Shown here in pieces: positions 14,714-23,776 of a DNA stretch of 64,000 nt. The position numbers and the translations under genes are program-made. Every line of letters starts with the position of its first letter. Position 1 is the first letter of the stretch. The notes below the pieces were generated by a model. It was not told the DNA's origin. It ran no database searches and was given only the letters and a program-made list of their open reading frames with translations. This stretch comes from Chiayiivirga flava (GTDB lineage Bacteria > Pseudomonadota > Gammaproteobacteria > Xanthomonadales > Xanthomonadaceae): the NCBI RefSeq assembly GCF_014202825.1, contig NZ_JACHHP010000002.1, positions 1 to 64,000 of the forward strand, in the 5' to 3' direction.

Positions 14714-14983
14714 TCACGCGCGTGCGGGCAGCCGCAGCCGGATCGGGCCGCGGCCGGGCGCTTCCGGATCGAGCGTGGCGGCGCCGCGGGTGAAGCGCAG
14801 GCGTCGGTGGCGGGCCAGCTGCATGGCGACGTCGCGCACGCACGGCAGCAGGGCGCGCCATGCGCGCTCGTCGTCGTGCAGTGCACGGGCGACGTCCGAC
14901 GGGCAGATCGAGGCTCCGTCCGCGCGCGCCGCGAGCAGGTCGAAGATGACGTGTTCGATCCGCGCATCGTCGACGGCGCGCAT
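14714..14983 (-). CDS. DUF3253 domain protein, 89 aa
   Basis: This small basic protein resembles the DUF3253 family: IFDLLAARADGASICPSDVA (residues 13-32), a central ALLPCVRDVAMQLARHRRLR helix, and the family-typical ending near GRGPIRLRLP. The fold is probably a winged-helix-like DNA- or protein-binding domain, but no function is established. The ATG at 14983 lies 7 bases after the xerC stop codon on the same strand, pointing to a shared transcript with xerC and hslVU. Confidence 0.72.
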   Translation of the reverse strand: MRAVDDARIEHVIFDLLAARADGASICPSDVARALHDDERAWRALLPCVRDVAMQLARHRRLRFTRGAATLDPEAPGRGPIRLRLPARA

Positions 14984-14990
14984 CGATGCA

Positions 14991-15887
14991 CTAGGCCGGC
15001 TTGCGCCGCGCGCGCGGATGCGCTGCGTCGTACACGCGCGCCAGATGCTGGAAATCGAGATGGGTGTAGATCTGCGTGGTGGCGATGTCGGCATGGCCGA
15101 GCAGTTCCTGCACGCCGCGCAGGTCGCCGGAGGATTCGAGCACGTGGCTCGCGCACGAGTGCCGCAACAGGTGCGGATGCACGCGCTTGAAGATGCCCTG
15201 GCGCTGCGCGGCGAGCTTGACGCGCTGCTGCACCGCACGTGCGCTGATCGGTGCGCCGCCGCGGCCGGCGAACACCGGTGCCTCGGGCGCACGGCCGCCG
15301 ACGGCGCCCCAGGCCTCCAGCGCGGTACGCGCGTGCGAACCCACGGGCACCACGCGCACCTTGTCGCCCTTGCCGCGCACGCGCGCCACCGCGTCGGCGA
15401 GATCGAGGTCGCGCCAGCGCAGGCCGCACAGCTCGGACAGGCGCAGGCCGGAGGAATAGAAGAGCTCCAGCAGCGCGCGATCGCGCAGCTCGAGAGGCGC
15501 GTCGCCGGACAGCTCCACCAGCTGCGTCATCTCGTCCGGGTCGAGCACCTGCGGCAGCTTGCGCGGTGCCTTGGGCGCGCGCAGGCCGGCGCCGGGATCG
15601 ACGAGGATGGCGCCGTCGCGCAGCTGCGACCGGAAAAAGCCGCGACATGTCGACAACAGGCGCTGCAGGCTTTTCGCCGACAGGCCGCGGCGGTGCTCGG
15701 CCGCGATCACGCTGCGCAGCGCTTCGCTGCCGAACTCGCGCCAGCTGCGCAGCCGTTGCGCCTCGGCGTGCGTCAGCAGCACGTCCAGATCGCGCCGGTA
15801 CGCCGCAAGCGTGTGCGGCGAAAGCCGGCGTTCCACGCGCAGTTGCGCGAGAAACGCGTCGAGCGGCGCGCGCAGTGCGGCGGTCAT
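14991..15887 (-). CDS. xerC: Tyrosine recombinase XerC
   Basis: XerC, with XerD, resolves chromosome dimers at dif during cell division. The 298-residue product has the SAM-like N-terminal core-binding domain (residues 1-95) and the catalytic domain. The catalytic set is complete: Arg149 (GLRLSEL), Lys173 (GKGDK), His239 and Arg242 (HPHLLRHS), His265 (LGHADI) and nucleophile Tyr274 (TQIYTH). The assignment to XerC rather than XerD rests on its place in the dapF-DUF484-xerC operon, the classic context. It starts at an ATG 24 bases after the DUF484 stop. Confidence 0.93.
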   Translation of the reverse strand: MTAALRAPLDAFLAQLRVERRLSPHTLAAYRRDLDVLLTHAEAQRLRSWREFGSEALRSVIAAEHRRGLSAKSLQRLLSTCRGFFRSQLRDGAILVDPGAGLRAPKAPRKLPQVLDPDEMTQLVELSGDAPLELRDRALLELFYSSGLRLSELCGLRWRDLDLADAVARVRGKGDKVRVVPVGSHARTALEAWGAVGGRAPEAPVFAGRGGAPISARAVQQRVKLAAQRQGIFKRVHPHLLRHSCASHVLESSGDLRGVQELLGHADIATTQIYTHLDFQHLARVYDAAHPRARRKPA

Positions 15888-15911
15888 CGGCGAGACGACG
15901 TCACGGCGCGA

Positions 15912-16586
15912 TCACGCGTCGAAGCGCGCCAGCGCGGCGTCGAGCGCTTCGGCCATCAGGCGCAGGAACAGCGTGCCCATGCCGGGATAGAACCGGTTCG
16001 GATCGGTGCTGCCGATCGCGAGCATGCCGCGCGTGCCGACCGGCATCAGCGCGGTGGAGTTCACCACGAGCGCGCGCGCGCCGAACAGCACCGCCATCTT
16101 GTCGTCCTGCAACCGGCCGCAGAGCGGTTCGGCGGCCTGGCGGAATTCTGCGAACGGCTGCAGTGCGGGATCGTCCGCCGGCACGATGCGCAGCCAGTCG
16201 GCCGCCTCCAGGCCCTCGCCGCGGAACAGCAGCACGCGCACCAGTTCGCTGCGGAAATCCTCGGTGAGGCAGGCCACGAGCGTGCGCAGCGTGGCGGACA
16301 GATCGCCGGCGCGCAGCAGTGCCAGCGTGAGCTGGTGCACGCGCACGGTGAGGCGTTCGTTTTCGTTGGCGACGGTGAACAGTTCCTGCAGGCGCCGGTT
16401 CAGCTCGCGGTTCTTGTCGCGCAGCACGTCGAGCTGGTAGCTCGCGAGCGACGTGGCCTGGCCTTCGTCGCGCGGCATCGCCAGGCTCAGCGCGAGGTCG
16501 GGAAATTCGTGCAGGAAGCGCGGGTGGCGGCGCAGGTACGCGGCCACCTCGTTGGCGCCCGGACCGTCCTTGATGACGTCGCTCAT
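15912..16586 (-). CDS. DUF484 family protein (GAF-like)
   Basis: The 224-residue product begins with a short helical region (VAAYLRRHPRFLHEFPDL), continues with a coiled-coil-prone stretch (about residues 55-90), and then a GAF-like domain (about 90-220). This is the DUF484 family, nearly always encoded between dapF and xerC in gammaproteobacteria; its role is not known. The ATG overlaps the end of dapF by four bases (ATGA at 16583-16586), indicating translational coupling. No catalytic motif is apparent. Confidence 0.88.
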   Translation of the reverse strand: MSDVIKDGPGANEVAAYLRRHPRFLHEFPDLALSLAMPRDEGQATSLASYQLDVLRDKNRELNRRLQELFTVANENERLTVRVHQLTLALLRAGDLSATLRTLVACLTEDFRSELVRVLLFRGEGLEAADWLRIVPADDPALQPFAEFRQAAEPLCGRLQDDKMAVLFGARALVVNSTALMPVGTRGMLAIGSTDPNRFYPGMGTLFLRLMAEALDAALARFDA

Positions 16587-17422
16587 GCGATGAAGTCTCC
16601 TTCGAAAACGAATGCGGTGGGACCGGCGAGCCAGATGGGGTTGCCAGCACCGGTCCAGGCGATGTGCAGGGTGCCGCCGGGCAGTTCGACCGCCACGGCG
16701 TCGCCGACGCGGCCGCGCCGCGCCAGCACCGCGACCGCGGCACACGCGCCGCTGCCGCAGGCGAGCGTTTCGCCCGCGCCGCGTTCGAACACGCGCAGCC
16801 GGATGCGATCGGGCGCGAGCACCTGCGCGACGCCGACATTGCAGCCCTCGCGGAACGCCGCTTCGCCCTGCAGGGCCGGTCCGAGCGTCGCCAGTGGCGC
16901 GGCCGCGACATCGTCGACGTCGATCACCGCGTGCGGGTTGCCGATCGACACCGCGCCGAAGCGCACATCGCGGCCCGCGACCTGCCAGGCATAGGGATCG
17001 GCGGCGTCTTCGACGTCCAGCCCGATGGCGGCCGGCGAGAAGTCCGGCACGCCCATCTCGATGGCGATGCCGCCGTCGCCGCGGCGCTGCGCGGTGACAC
17101 GTCCGGCCGGGCTGTCGAGCACGAAGCGCTCCGCGGAAAGCCCGTCGCGCAGCAGCCACGCGGCGACGCAACGCGCGCCGTTGCCGCACTGCCGCGACGG
17201 GCTGCCGTCGGCGTTCCAGATGCCGTAATAGGCCACGGCGCCCTCGCTGCGCGGCGCCTCGATGGTGATGACCTGGTCGCAGCCAACGCCGCGATGGCGA
17301 TCGGCGAGCGCGACGGCGACGGCCGGATCCAGCGGCGCGGACTGCGTTCGGCGGTCGAGCATGACGAAGTCGTTGCCCGCACCGTGCATCTTGGTGAAGC
17401 GCCGACCGCGCGGACCGCTCAT
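16583..17422 (-). CDS. dapF: Diaminopimelate epimerase
   Basis: DapF converts LL- to meso-diaminopimelate for lysine and peptidoglycan synthesis. The 279-residue product has the two-base catalytic pair Cys79 (RQCGNGARC) and Cys222 (LACGSGACAA) and the N-terminal KMHGAGNDFVMLD motif. The start MSGPRGRRFTKMHG is chosen at 17422, where ATGA overlaps the lptM stop. The length is typical of the family. It lies in the lptM-dapF-DUF484-xerC run. Confidence 0.96.
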   Translation of the reverse strand: MSGPRGRRFTKMHGAGNDFVMLDRRTQSAPLDPAVAVALADRHRGVGCDQVITIEAPRSEGAVAYYGIWNADGSPSRQCGNGARCVAAWLLRDGLSAERFVLDSPAGRVTAQRRGDGGIAIEMGVPDFSPAAIGLDVEDAADPYAWQVAGRDVRFGAVSIGNPHAVIDVDDVAAAPLATLGPALQGEAAFREGCNVGVAQVLAPDRIRLRVFERGAGETLACGSGACAAVAVLARRGRVGDAVAVELPGGTLHIAWTGAGNPIWLAGPTAFVFEGDFIA

Positions 17423-17541
17423 CGCGCCGGCGCGGGAACCGCTGCGGCGGGGCTCGGCCGCACCAGGTCGCCCTTCTGCCCGCAGGCGGCGATGGCGGCG
17501 AACAGGGCGCAGGCGGCGGCGAAACGAAGGAGGGTTTTCAT
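17419..17541 (-). CDS. lptM: LptM-type small outer-membrane lipoprotein (YifL)
   Basis: A 40-residue reading frame starts with MKTLLRFAAACALFAAIAAC, a short lipoprotein signal ending in a lipobox with Cys20. The next residues, GQKGDL, match the conserved CGxKGxL motif of the YifL/LptM family, which helps the LptD LPS translocon mature in E. coli. The tail is Ala- and Pro-rich. An AGG-containing purine stretch (GGAGGG) would be expected upstream but is not clear. Its ATGA junction with dapF and its standard position upstream of dapF make the call firm despite the size. Confidence 0.85.
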   Translation of the reverse strand: MKTLLRFAAACALFAAIAACGQKGDLVRPSPAAAVPAPAR

Positions 17542-17582
17542 GCCGGCAGTATAATCGCCAGTTCAGCGACCGCGGAGCTGCC

Positions 17583-18251
17583 ATGTCACCGTTCTGGTTC
17601 GTCCTGATTCCTGCCCTCGCCTGCGCGATGTTCGCGCTGATCTTCGTCGGCGGCATGCGCAAGTGCGCACGCAAGCGCCGCTACGGTGGCGCCGGGTTGC
17701 GCCTGGTGCTGGTGATCGGATTCGCGCTGGCCGCGATCGGCCTTGCCGCGCTTTCGGCCGCGCTGTACCACTACCTGGAGCTCGACGGCGAAACGCAGGT
17801 GGCCACGCTCGCCCTGCGCCAGGTGGAACCGCAGCGCTACACCGCCACGCTGAAAACCGCCGACGGCGGAGTACGCACGTTCGAGATCGCCGGCGACGAG
17901 TGGCAGCTCGACGCCCGCGTCATCAAGTGGCAGTTGCCTGCCCTGCTTGCCGGCGCGCCGCCGCTGTACCGGCTGGAACGGCTCTCGGGGCGATACGGCG
18001 ACCCCAAGCAGGAGCGCGAGGCCACGCGCAGCGTGCATCCGCTGTCGCAGGATGCGTTCCCGGATCTGTGGACGATCAAGCGGCAGTTTCCGCAGTACCT
18101 GCCGTTCGTCGATACCGAATACGGCAGCGCGGCCTATCTGCCGATGCTCGACGGCGCCACGTACGCGATCTCGCTGGGCGGACGCGGCGGACTCATCGCG
18201 CGCCCGGCGAACGACTCGACCAGGCGCCTGCTGGAAAACGCCGGCTGGTGA
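17583..18251 (+). CDS. Inner-membrane protein of unknown function, 222 aa
   Basis: Two hydrophobic segments occupy the N-terminus (FWFVLIPALACAMFALIFVG, residues 3-22, and LRLVLVIGFALAAIGLAALS, about 39-58). They are followed by a soluble domain of about 160 residues that is probably periplasmic, with many aromatic residues and beta-rich character. The start has GGAG 6-9 bases upstream. It is divergent from lptM-dapF and convergent with the prolyl oligopeptidase. I do not recognise a characterised family; related annotations as an efflux pump would not be justified by the sequence. Confidence 0.75.
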   Translation: MSPFWFVLIPALACAMFALIFVGGMRKCARKRRYGGAGLRLVLVIGFALAAIGLAALSAALYHYLELDGETQVATLALRQVEPQRYTATLKTADGGVRTFEIAGDEWQLDARVIKWQLPALLAGAPPLYRLERLSGRYGDPKQEREATRSVHPLSQDAFPDLWTIKRQFPQYLPFVDTEYGSAAYLPMLDGATYAISLGGRGGLIARPANDSTRRLLENAGW

Positions 18252-18365
18252 CGCCCGTGGCGGCTGCCGCTGCAGCCGCCTTTGGCGGTTCTCGATCCGG
18301 CCCCGCGCCCTCGCTCCGACGCGCGGCCCCCGATCCGCGTCCTGCCCGCTGATCGGGGAGCGGCC

Positions 18366-18388
18366 GTGAAGGACGCTCAGTCCTTCAC
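18366..18388. terminator. Hairpin straddling the prolyl oligopeptidase stop codon
   Basis: GTGAAGGAC and GTCCTTCAC form a perfect 9-bp stem. The 5-base loop contains the stop codon of the leftward gene. Placed between convergent genes, it could act as a bidirectional terminator, though there is no clear T-tract. Confidence 0.35.
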
Positions 18389-20518
18389 GAACAGTTTCTG
18401 CTTGAGGAAGGTGTAGGCCAGCGCCTGCATGTGCGCGAGCTGCCTGTTGTCCGCCGCGCCGCCGTGGCCACCTTCGATGTTTTCGTAGTACACCACGTCG
18501 TGTTCCTGCTCCTTCATCTTCGCCATCATCTTGCGCGCGTGGCCGGGGTGCACGCGGTCGTCGCGGGTGGACGTGGTGAACAGCACCGGCGGGTAGTCGA
18601 CCTCGGGCTTCACGTTCTGGTACGGCGAGAACGCCTTGATGAATTCCCATTCCTCCGGCTTGTCCGGATCGCCGTACTCGGCCATCCACGACGCGCCCGC
18701 GAGCAGCTTGTGGTAGCGCTTCATGTCCAGCAGCGGCACCTGGCACACCACCGCGCCGAACAGCTGCGGGTACAGCACCGTCATGTTGCCCATCAGCAGG
18801 CCGCCGTTGCTGCCGCCCTGGATGCCGAGGTGCTTGGGCGAGGTGATCTTCTTCGCGATCAGGTCTTCGGCCACCGCGGCGAAGTCCTCGTAGGCGCGCA
18901 GGCGATTGCGCTTGAGCGCGGCCTGGTGCCAGCGCGGGCCGTACTCGCCGCCGCCGCGGATGTTGGCCACCACGTAGACGCCGCCCTGGCTCAGCCAGCC
19001 GCGCCCGACACCGGCGTTGTAGCCGGGCGTGAGCGATACCTCGAATCCGCCATAGCCGTACAGCAGCGTGGGATTCTTGCCGTTCTTCTCGATCGCCTTG
19101 TCGGCCACCATGAAGTACGGCACCTTGGTGCCGTCCTTGGACGTGGCGAACTGCTGCGTGATGGCCAGATTGTTCGCATCGAAGAATGCAGGCAGCTGCT
19201 TGAGCGGCTGCGGTTTGCCTTCGCCGAGGGTGCCGATCATCAGCGACGTCGGGGTCACGTAATCGGTGACGGTGAGGAAGTAGTCGTTCGATTCCTCGTC
19301 GTCGATCGCGCTGATGCCCACGGTGCCGAACTCCGGCACGCCGGGCAGGGGCTCGCGCGTCCAGCCGTCCTTGCCGGGTTTCACGAGATAGATGCGGTTC
19401 TTCACGTCTTCCAGCACGTTGATGAAGAAGTAATCCTTCGTCGCGCCGAAGCCGGCGAGCGAGCTGCGCTCGTCCGGTGCGAACACCACCTGCATCTCGC
19501 GCTTGCCGGCGAGGTAGTCGTCGAGCCTGGCCGCCAGCAGCGATCCGGCGGCGTAGTCCTTGCCGCCCACGCTCCACGGTTCGCGCAGCTCGAAGGTCAG
19601 CAGGTCGCGGTAGGCGCCCTTGTTGACGCTGTTGGGCGCGTCGATCCTGACGAGCTTGCCGTCCTTGCCGCGCAGGTAGAGCTCGTCGTTGTAGAACGCA
19701 ATGGTGCGGCTGACGAAGTCGCGCTCGTAGCCGCGCGTGTGGTCGCGATACGCGGCGATGTACATGTCGCCGTCGGTGCCTTCGTAGACGACCTTGGCGT
19801 CCTGCATCGGCGTGCCGCGCTTCCACTCCTTGACGATGCGCGGGTACCCGGAGCTGGTCATCGTGCCGTCGCCGAAATCGGTGAAGACGTAGACGGTGTC
19901 CTCGTCGATCCAGCCGAGCCCGCCCTTGGCTTCGGGGCGGAAGAAACCGTCCTTGACGAACTGCCGGGTGGACAGGTCGAACTCGCGCGTCACGTCGGCG
20001 TCGGCGCCGCCGCGCGAGAGCGCGATCAGGCAGCGCACGTAAGGCGCGTCCTGTTCCTTCGGACGCAGGCAGTCGGCGCCGTGCCAGACCCAGTTCTCGC
20101 CCTCGGCCTTGTTCAGCGCATCCAGGTCGAGCACCGTCTCCCACTGCGGCTCGTCCTTGCGGTACTCGGCCAGCGTGGTACGGCGCCAGAGGCCGCGCTG
20201 GTGGTTCTTGTCCTTCCAGAAGTTGTAATAGTACTCGCCCTGCTTGTCGACGTACGGAATCTTCTCGTCCGAATCGAGGATGGCGAGCAGATCGGCTTCG
20301 AGCGTCTTGAAGGCGAGGTCGCCCTCCAGCGCCTTCTTGCTTTCGGCGTTGCGCTCGCGCACCCAGGCGAGCGCCTTGTCGCCGGTGACGTCTTCGAGCC
20401 AGACGTAGGGGTCGTCCGGCGGGGCGGCGGACGCGGGGGCTTCGGTGTTCACGGTCTGTGCTCCGGCAACGGCAGACAAGAGCCCGGCACTGAGCCAGGC
20501 GAGCGACGAACGGCGCAT
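18377..20518 (-). CDS. Secreted prolyl oligopeptidase (S9A family)
   Basis: The 713-residue enzyme should cleave short peptides after proline in the periplasm. It has a signal peptide (about residues 1-24), the family N-terminal PYVWLEDV motif, a seven-bladed beta-propeller (about 90-440) and an alpha/beta-hydrolase domain. The triad is Ser570 (GGSNGG), an Asp in TRDDRVHP (Asp653 or 654) and His685 (EGGHGG). The start at 20518 has AGGAGGA upstream. It is monocistronic, flanked by a convergent membrane-protein gene and a divergent diguanylate cyclase. Confidence 0.93.
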   Translation of the reverse strand: MRRSSLAWLSAGLLSAVAGAQTVNTEAPASAAPPDDPYVWLEDVTGDKALAWVRERNAESKKALEGDLAFKTLEADLLAILDSDEKIPYVDKQGEYYYNFWKDKNHQRGLWRRTTLAEYRKDEPQWETVLDLDALNKAEGENWVWHGADCLRPKEQDAPYVRCLIALSRGGADADVTREFDLSTRQFVKDGFFRPEAKGGLGWIDEDTVYVFTDFGDGTMTSSGYPRIVKEWKRGTPMQDAKVVYEGTDGDMYIAAYRDHTRGYERDFVSRTIAFYNDELYLRGKDGKLVRIDAPNSVNKGAYRDLLTFELREPWSVGGKDYAAGSLLAARLDDYLAGKREMQVVFAPDERSSLAGFGATKDYFFINVLEDVKNRIYLVKPGKDGWTREPLPGVPEFGTVGISAIDDEESNDYFLTVTDYVTPTSLMIGTLGEGKPQPLKQLPAFFDANNLAITQQFATSKDGTKVPYFMVADKAIEKNGKNPTLLYGYGGFEVSLTPGYNAGVGRGWLSQGGVYVVANIRGGGEYGPRWHQAALKRNRLRAYEDFAAVAEDLIAKKITSPKHLGIQGGSNGGLLMGNMTVLYPQLFGAVVCQVPLLDMKRYHKLLAGASWMAEYGDPDKPEEWEFIKAFSPYQNVKPEVDYPPVLFTTSTRDDRVHPGHARKMMAKMKEQEHDVVYYENIEGGHGGAADNRQLAHMQALAYTFLKQKLFVKD

Positions 20519-20701
20519 GGGGGTCCTCCTGAACGGATGCGGTCGGCGCACGACCCTAGCACGAAGCCGCCACCCGGCCGGCGGCCTGAAGTCACGGTTG
20601 CGCCACCCGGTACGCGCCGCCGATGTGCCGTCCCGCGAAACCGTGGCACTATCGCGGCTGCCGACACATGGCCGGCAGCACCGTGACAGGGGCGGGGCTG
20701 G

Positions 20702-21832
20702 ATGAATCGATCGATCCGGGACGCCGACGCAGGATCGGCGGTCGTCGCGCCGGGACGCCTGCGTCAGGAAGTGTTCGATACGCGCCGCCGCATGCGTATC
20801 GGCGGCGTCTTCTACCTGTTCGGCTGGACGCTGCTCGTGGCCTATTCGCCGCTCGGCAGCGTGTATCCGGTGCATGCGCTGGCGGTGGCCGCGGCGTTCC
20901 TGGTGCTGGCCGTGCTGCGCGTGGTGGTGCGGCCGGCGCTGGACAACGAGCGTGCCCACCCCCGGTGGCTGAATCTGCAGTGGGGCATCGTTTTCGCCAC
21001 GGCCGCGCTGTGGGGCGTGGCGAGCGGGCTGGTGATGCTGGACGCGCGCTTTGCCGCGGCAAATGTGCCGATCCTGCTGTGCACGGTCGCCTACGCCACC
21101 GCGTGCGCGCACACCCTGAGCATGCGCCGCGGACGCGCGCTGGCGTGCCTGACGCTGGTGTACCTTCCGGCGCTGTGCGTCACCTGGCGTGTCGACGCGG
21201 GTGCGGGGCCGGCCTGGGCGCTGCTGGTGTATTTCGCGTATCTGGTGCTTGCGCTGGTGTCGAGCCATCGCGAGTACCGACTGCGGCTGGACCTGGACGA
21301 GGAACTGCGGATCCAGCGCGACCGCTTCGAAACGCTGAGCCGGCTCGATGCGCTGACCGGTCTCGCCAACCGGCGGCATTTCTCCGAGGCGCTCGACGCC
21401 GAAGTGGCGCGCGCACACGTCGAGGACCAGCCGCTGGCACTGCTGATCGTCGACATCGATCACTTCAAGCGCTTCAACGACACCCACGGCCATGTTGCCG
21501 GCGATCTGGCGCTGGTCGCGTTCGCCCAGCGGCTGCGAGAGCAGCTGGGCGAGCGCGGCGTGCAGCTCGCGCGCGTGGGCGGCGAGGAATTCGCGTTGCT
21601 GTTGCCGGGTCTGCGCGCGGACGCGGCGGCCGTGCTTGCGGACCGCTTCCGCGTCGACCTGGGCACCTCGCCACTGCCCCTCGTCGTCGGTGCGGACGCG
21701 GTGCGGGCCAGCATCGGCGTGGCGGACCTGCTGCCGGGCGAAATGGGCGAAGCGATGTATCTGCGCGCCGACCGCGCGCTGTACCGTGCCAAGGCCGAGG
21801 GGCGCGACCGCGTGGTCTGCGCGGAGGGGTGA
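20702..21832 (+). CDS. Membrane-anchored diguanylate cyclase (GGDEF)
   Basis: The product is 376 residues. About six hydrophobic segments fill residues 30-195 and form an uncharacterised membrane sensor. A linker helix leads to a GGDEF domain (about 210-375). The active-site motif is intact as GGEEF at residues 293-297, with DxLTxLxNRR (DALTGLANRR) at its start and the metal-binding IVDIDHFKRFND. No RxxD inhibitory site is seen before the GGEEF, so product feedback inhibition by c-di-GMP is not expected at the usual position. It should make c-di-GMP from two GTP. Confidence 0.88.
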   Translation: MNRSIRDADAGSAVVAPGRLRQEVFDTRRRMRIGGVFYLFGWTLLVAYSPLGSVYPVHALAVAAAFLVLAVLRVVVRPALDNERAHPRWLNLQWGIVFATAALWGVASGLVMLDARFAAANVPILLCTVAYATACAHTLSMRRGRALACLTLVYLPALCVTWRVDAGAGPAWALLVYFAYLVLALVSSHREYRLRLDLDEELRIQRDRFETLSRLDALTGLANRRHFSEALDAEVARAHVEDQPLALLIVDIDHFKRFNDTHGHVAGDLALVAFAQRLREQLGERGVQLARVGGEEFALLLPGLRADAAAVLADRFRVDLGTSPLPLVVGADAVRASIGVADLLPGEMGEAMYLRADRALYRAKAEGRDRVVCAEG

Positions 21833-22028
21833 GGGTTCGGCAACCGGGCAAGGTTCGTCCACGCGGTGATCGCGCACCCGCGGGTCCCACGGGATCGCCC
21901 AGCCCGGCGAGCCGACCGCATGGATGACCTGAACCGCGGCATCGTCGGCCCCGCGTTTGCGCCGCTCCCGCTCCGCCGCGGCGACGCCCGCGGTTACACT
22001 GCGCGCCTTCGACCGCAACGTCCCGACA
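21833..22028 (+). other. Intergenic region upstream of the amidoligase operon
   Basis: This 196-base gap separates the diguanylate cyclase stop from the first gene of the four-gene operon. A possible -10 element (TTACACT, near 21994-22000) lies about 30 bases before the ATG, but no good -35 partner was found. It could also be read through from the cyclase gene. No precursor-peptide frame with a convincing ribosome site was recognised. Confidence 0.3.
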
Positions 22029-23306
22029 ATGCCCACGTTTCCTGTCAGCGATCTCATCCGCGTGGTGTCGATCGTGCCGTTCTTCACCCGGATCGGCGAC
22101 GATGCGGCGGCTGACATGCGGGTGTGGATGGATGACCTGCGCGCGGCAGGCGTGCGCTTCGACGTCGTCTCGCTCAGGACGCAGGGATTTCTCGATGCCA
22201 TCGTGCGCCGCATGGACCACGTGGACCGTGCCGAGGCGCCGTTGCCCACGCAGGCCGCGGATGCCGTCGCCACGCTGCTTCGTGGCTGTTCGGCGCGATT
22301 TTCCCTGCACGCGGCCAGCGAACGACTCGTGCTGCTGGCGCGCGGCATGGGGTACTACCAGCTCGACTTGACGCTGGCCTGCGGCGGTGCCGACGCTGTC
22401 GCTTCGCTGGCCGGCTGCCTCAAACGCCTGCGGCTGCTGCTGATCGACCTCATCGAAGGCACCGCTGCACTGCCCGCGCCCTCCCTGCCGCTGCGCGATA
22501 CGCTGGTGGCGTCGCTTGCCGCACGCCGCTCCGCGGTTGCGCCGGCGGAACGGCGGATGGCGCCGTGGGAGATGCACTGGAGCTACAGCATCAACCAGTT
22601 GCTTGTCCCGGCGGTGTCCGCGGACGCATCGATGCCGCTGCAACCCGGCGACCTGGATCGACTCGGCGTCGGGCTGTGCGGCAAGAACGAGGGCGGCGAG
22701 GCCGCCGGCGACGACGTTGCGGAACTGGGCGAAGGACTCGCCGCGCACGGCTTCACCGGCACCACGGTGCTGCTCGACGGCAGCGCCGCGGCGGAGCGCG
22801 CGTGTTTCCTGCTCGGACTGCTGCAGAGTTACAACTCGCTGCTGTTGCTGCTCAACGACGCGCTGCACGGCGCGACGCTGGAACCGCCTCCGGACCACGG
22901 CACGCGCGCGCGGCGCGATTTCGTGGCGCGGCTGCAACGCCTGCAGTCGGAGACGCAGATCGCGATCCACGAATCGATGCCCGCGTCCAACTGCACCACC
23001 GAACTCGACGGCCTGATCTACGAACGGGGGCACGCCGCACGTGCCATGGATGGGGCGATCGATGCGCTGGAGAAGGGCCTTGGGACGGTGCGTTCGCGCA
23101 TTGCGACGGTGGACGCCGCGATCGAGACCAGCGCCGAGCGCCGCAGGCAGTTCCTGCTGGCGGCCATTGCGGTTGTCGGCCTGTATTCGCCGGTGCGCGA
23201 CCTGGCCACGGCCTTCGTCGCGCCGGCCCTCGTGCCGTTGGTTCCGCTCGCGGCGATCCTCGTGTCGGTGGTGGTGTGCTGCATGCTGTTCCTGCGCCGC
23301 ACATGA
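22029..23306 (+). CDS. Unknown protein with C-terminal helical hairpin in the membrane; first gene of ATP-grasp operon
   Basis: The 425-residue product has a large N-terminal cytosolic region and a charged helical, probably coiled-coil stretch (about residues 290-372). Two hydrophobic segments follow near the end (about 375-386 and 397-423, the latter strongly hydrophobic: PLAAILVSVVVCCMLFL). That shape suggests a soluble domain tethered to the membrane at its C-terminus. I do not recognise the family; it lacks the GMN motif of CorA-type channels. Its stop overlaps the next start by ATGA (23303-23306), so it should be translated together with the acetyltransferase, peptidase and ligase. Start chosen at the first ATG before conserved-looking sequence (MPTFPVSDLIRV). 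Confidence 0.72.
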   Translation: MPTFPVSDLIRVVSIVPFFTRIGDDAAADMRVWMDDLRAAGVRFDVVSLRTQGFLDAIVRRMDHVDRAEAPLPTQAADAVATLLRGCSARFSLHAASERLVLLARGMGYYQLDLTLACGGADAVASLAGCLKRLRLLLIDLIEGTAALPAPSLPLRDTLVASLAARRSAVAPAERRMAPWEMHWSYSINQLLVPAVSADASMPLQPGDLDRLGVGLCGKNEGGEAAGDDVAELGEGLAAHGFTGTTVLLDGSAAAERACFLLGLLQSYNSLLLLLNDALHGATLEPPPDHGTRARRDFVARLQRLQSETQIAIHESMPASNCTTELDGLIYERGHAARAMDGAIDALEKGLGTVRSRIATVDAAIETSAERRRQFLLAAIAVVGLYSPVRDLATAFVAPALVPLVPLAAILVSVVVCCMLFLRRT

Positions 23307-23776
23307 CCGCGCGCATCCGCCCCGCACGTCCCGACGACGCCGACGCACTCGCGCGCATGGAAGCGGCGACCTTCGACCCGGTGCACTACGACAGCCTGCT
23401 CTCGGCCGCGCGGTTCCGCCATCACGCGCGCAATCCGTCCGCGGCCCTGGGCGTCGCCGCCGGCGGCGACGACGTGCCGCTCGGCTATGCCCTGGTCCTG
23501 TTTCGCCGCGGTTCGGACGCCGGCCGCTTCTATTCGCTGGCGATTTCGGCCGCGATGCAGGGACACGGCCTGGGCCATGCCCTGTTCGACTGGGCCGAGG
23601 CCGAAACCGTGCGGCGGGGCAGACATCGGCTGAACCTCGAGATCCGCGAAGACAACGCCACATTGCTGCAACGGTACTCGCGCCGCGGCTACGTCATCTA
23701 TCGCCGGGTGGACGACTACTATCCCGACGGCGCGGCGGCGCTGAAGATGTTTCGTCGTCTCGATACGCCGGCATGA
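23303..23776 (+). CDS. GNAT-family N-acetyltransferase in the ATP-grasp operon
   Basis: This 157-residue protein is a compact GNAT fold resembling RimI. Motif A for acetyl-CoA binding is AMQGHGLGHALFDWAE (Q-x-x-G-x-G, about residues 82-97), preceded by the beta-4 strand FYSLAISA. The C-terminal LEIREDNATLLQRYSRRGY stretch is the usual beta-5/alpha-4 region, and it ends in Tyr-rich sequence (YVIYRRVDDYYPDG). RimI-like enzymes acetylate protein N-termini or small amines. Here the partner genes suggest a role in capping or modifying a peptide or amine. It is overlapped by ATGA at both ends. Confidence 0.82.
   Translation: MTARIRPARPDDADALARMEAATFDPVHYDSLLSAARFRHHARNPSAALGVAAGGDDVPLGYALVLFRRGSDAGRFYSLAISAAMQGHGLGHALFDWAEAETVRRGRHRLNLEIREDNATLLQRYSRRGYVIYRRVDDYYPDGAAALKMFRRLDTPA

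Noticed and set aside
14991-15887. Integrase of a mobile element
   Set aside because: The tyrosine recombinase sits in the conserved dapF-DUF484-xerC context with no flanking att sites or phage genes, so it is housekeeping XerC.
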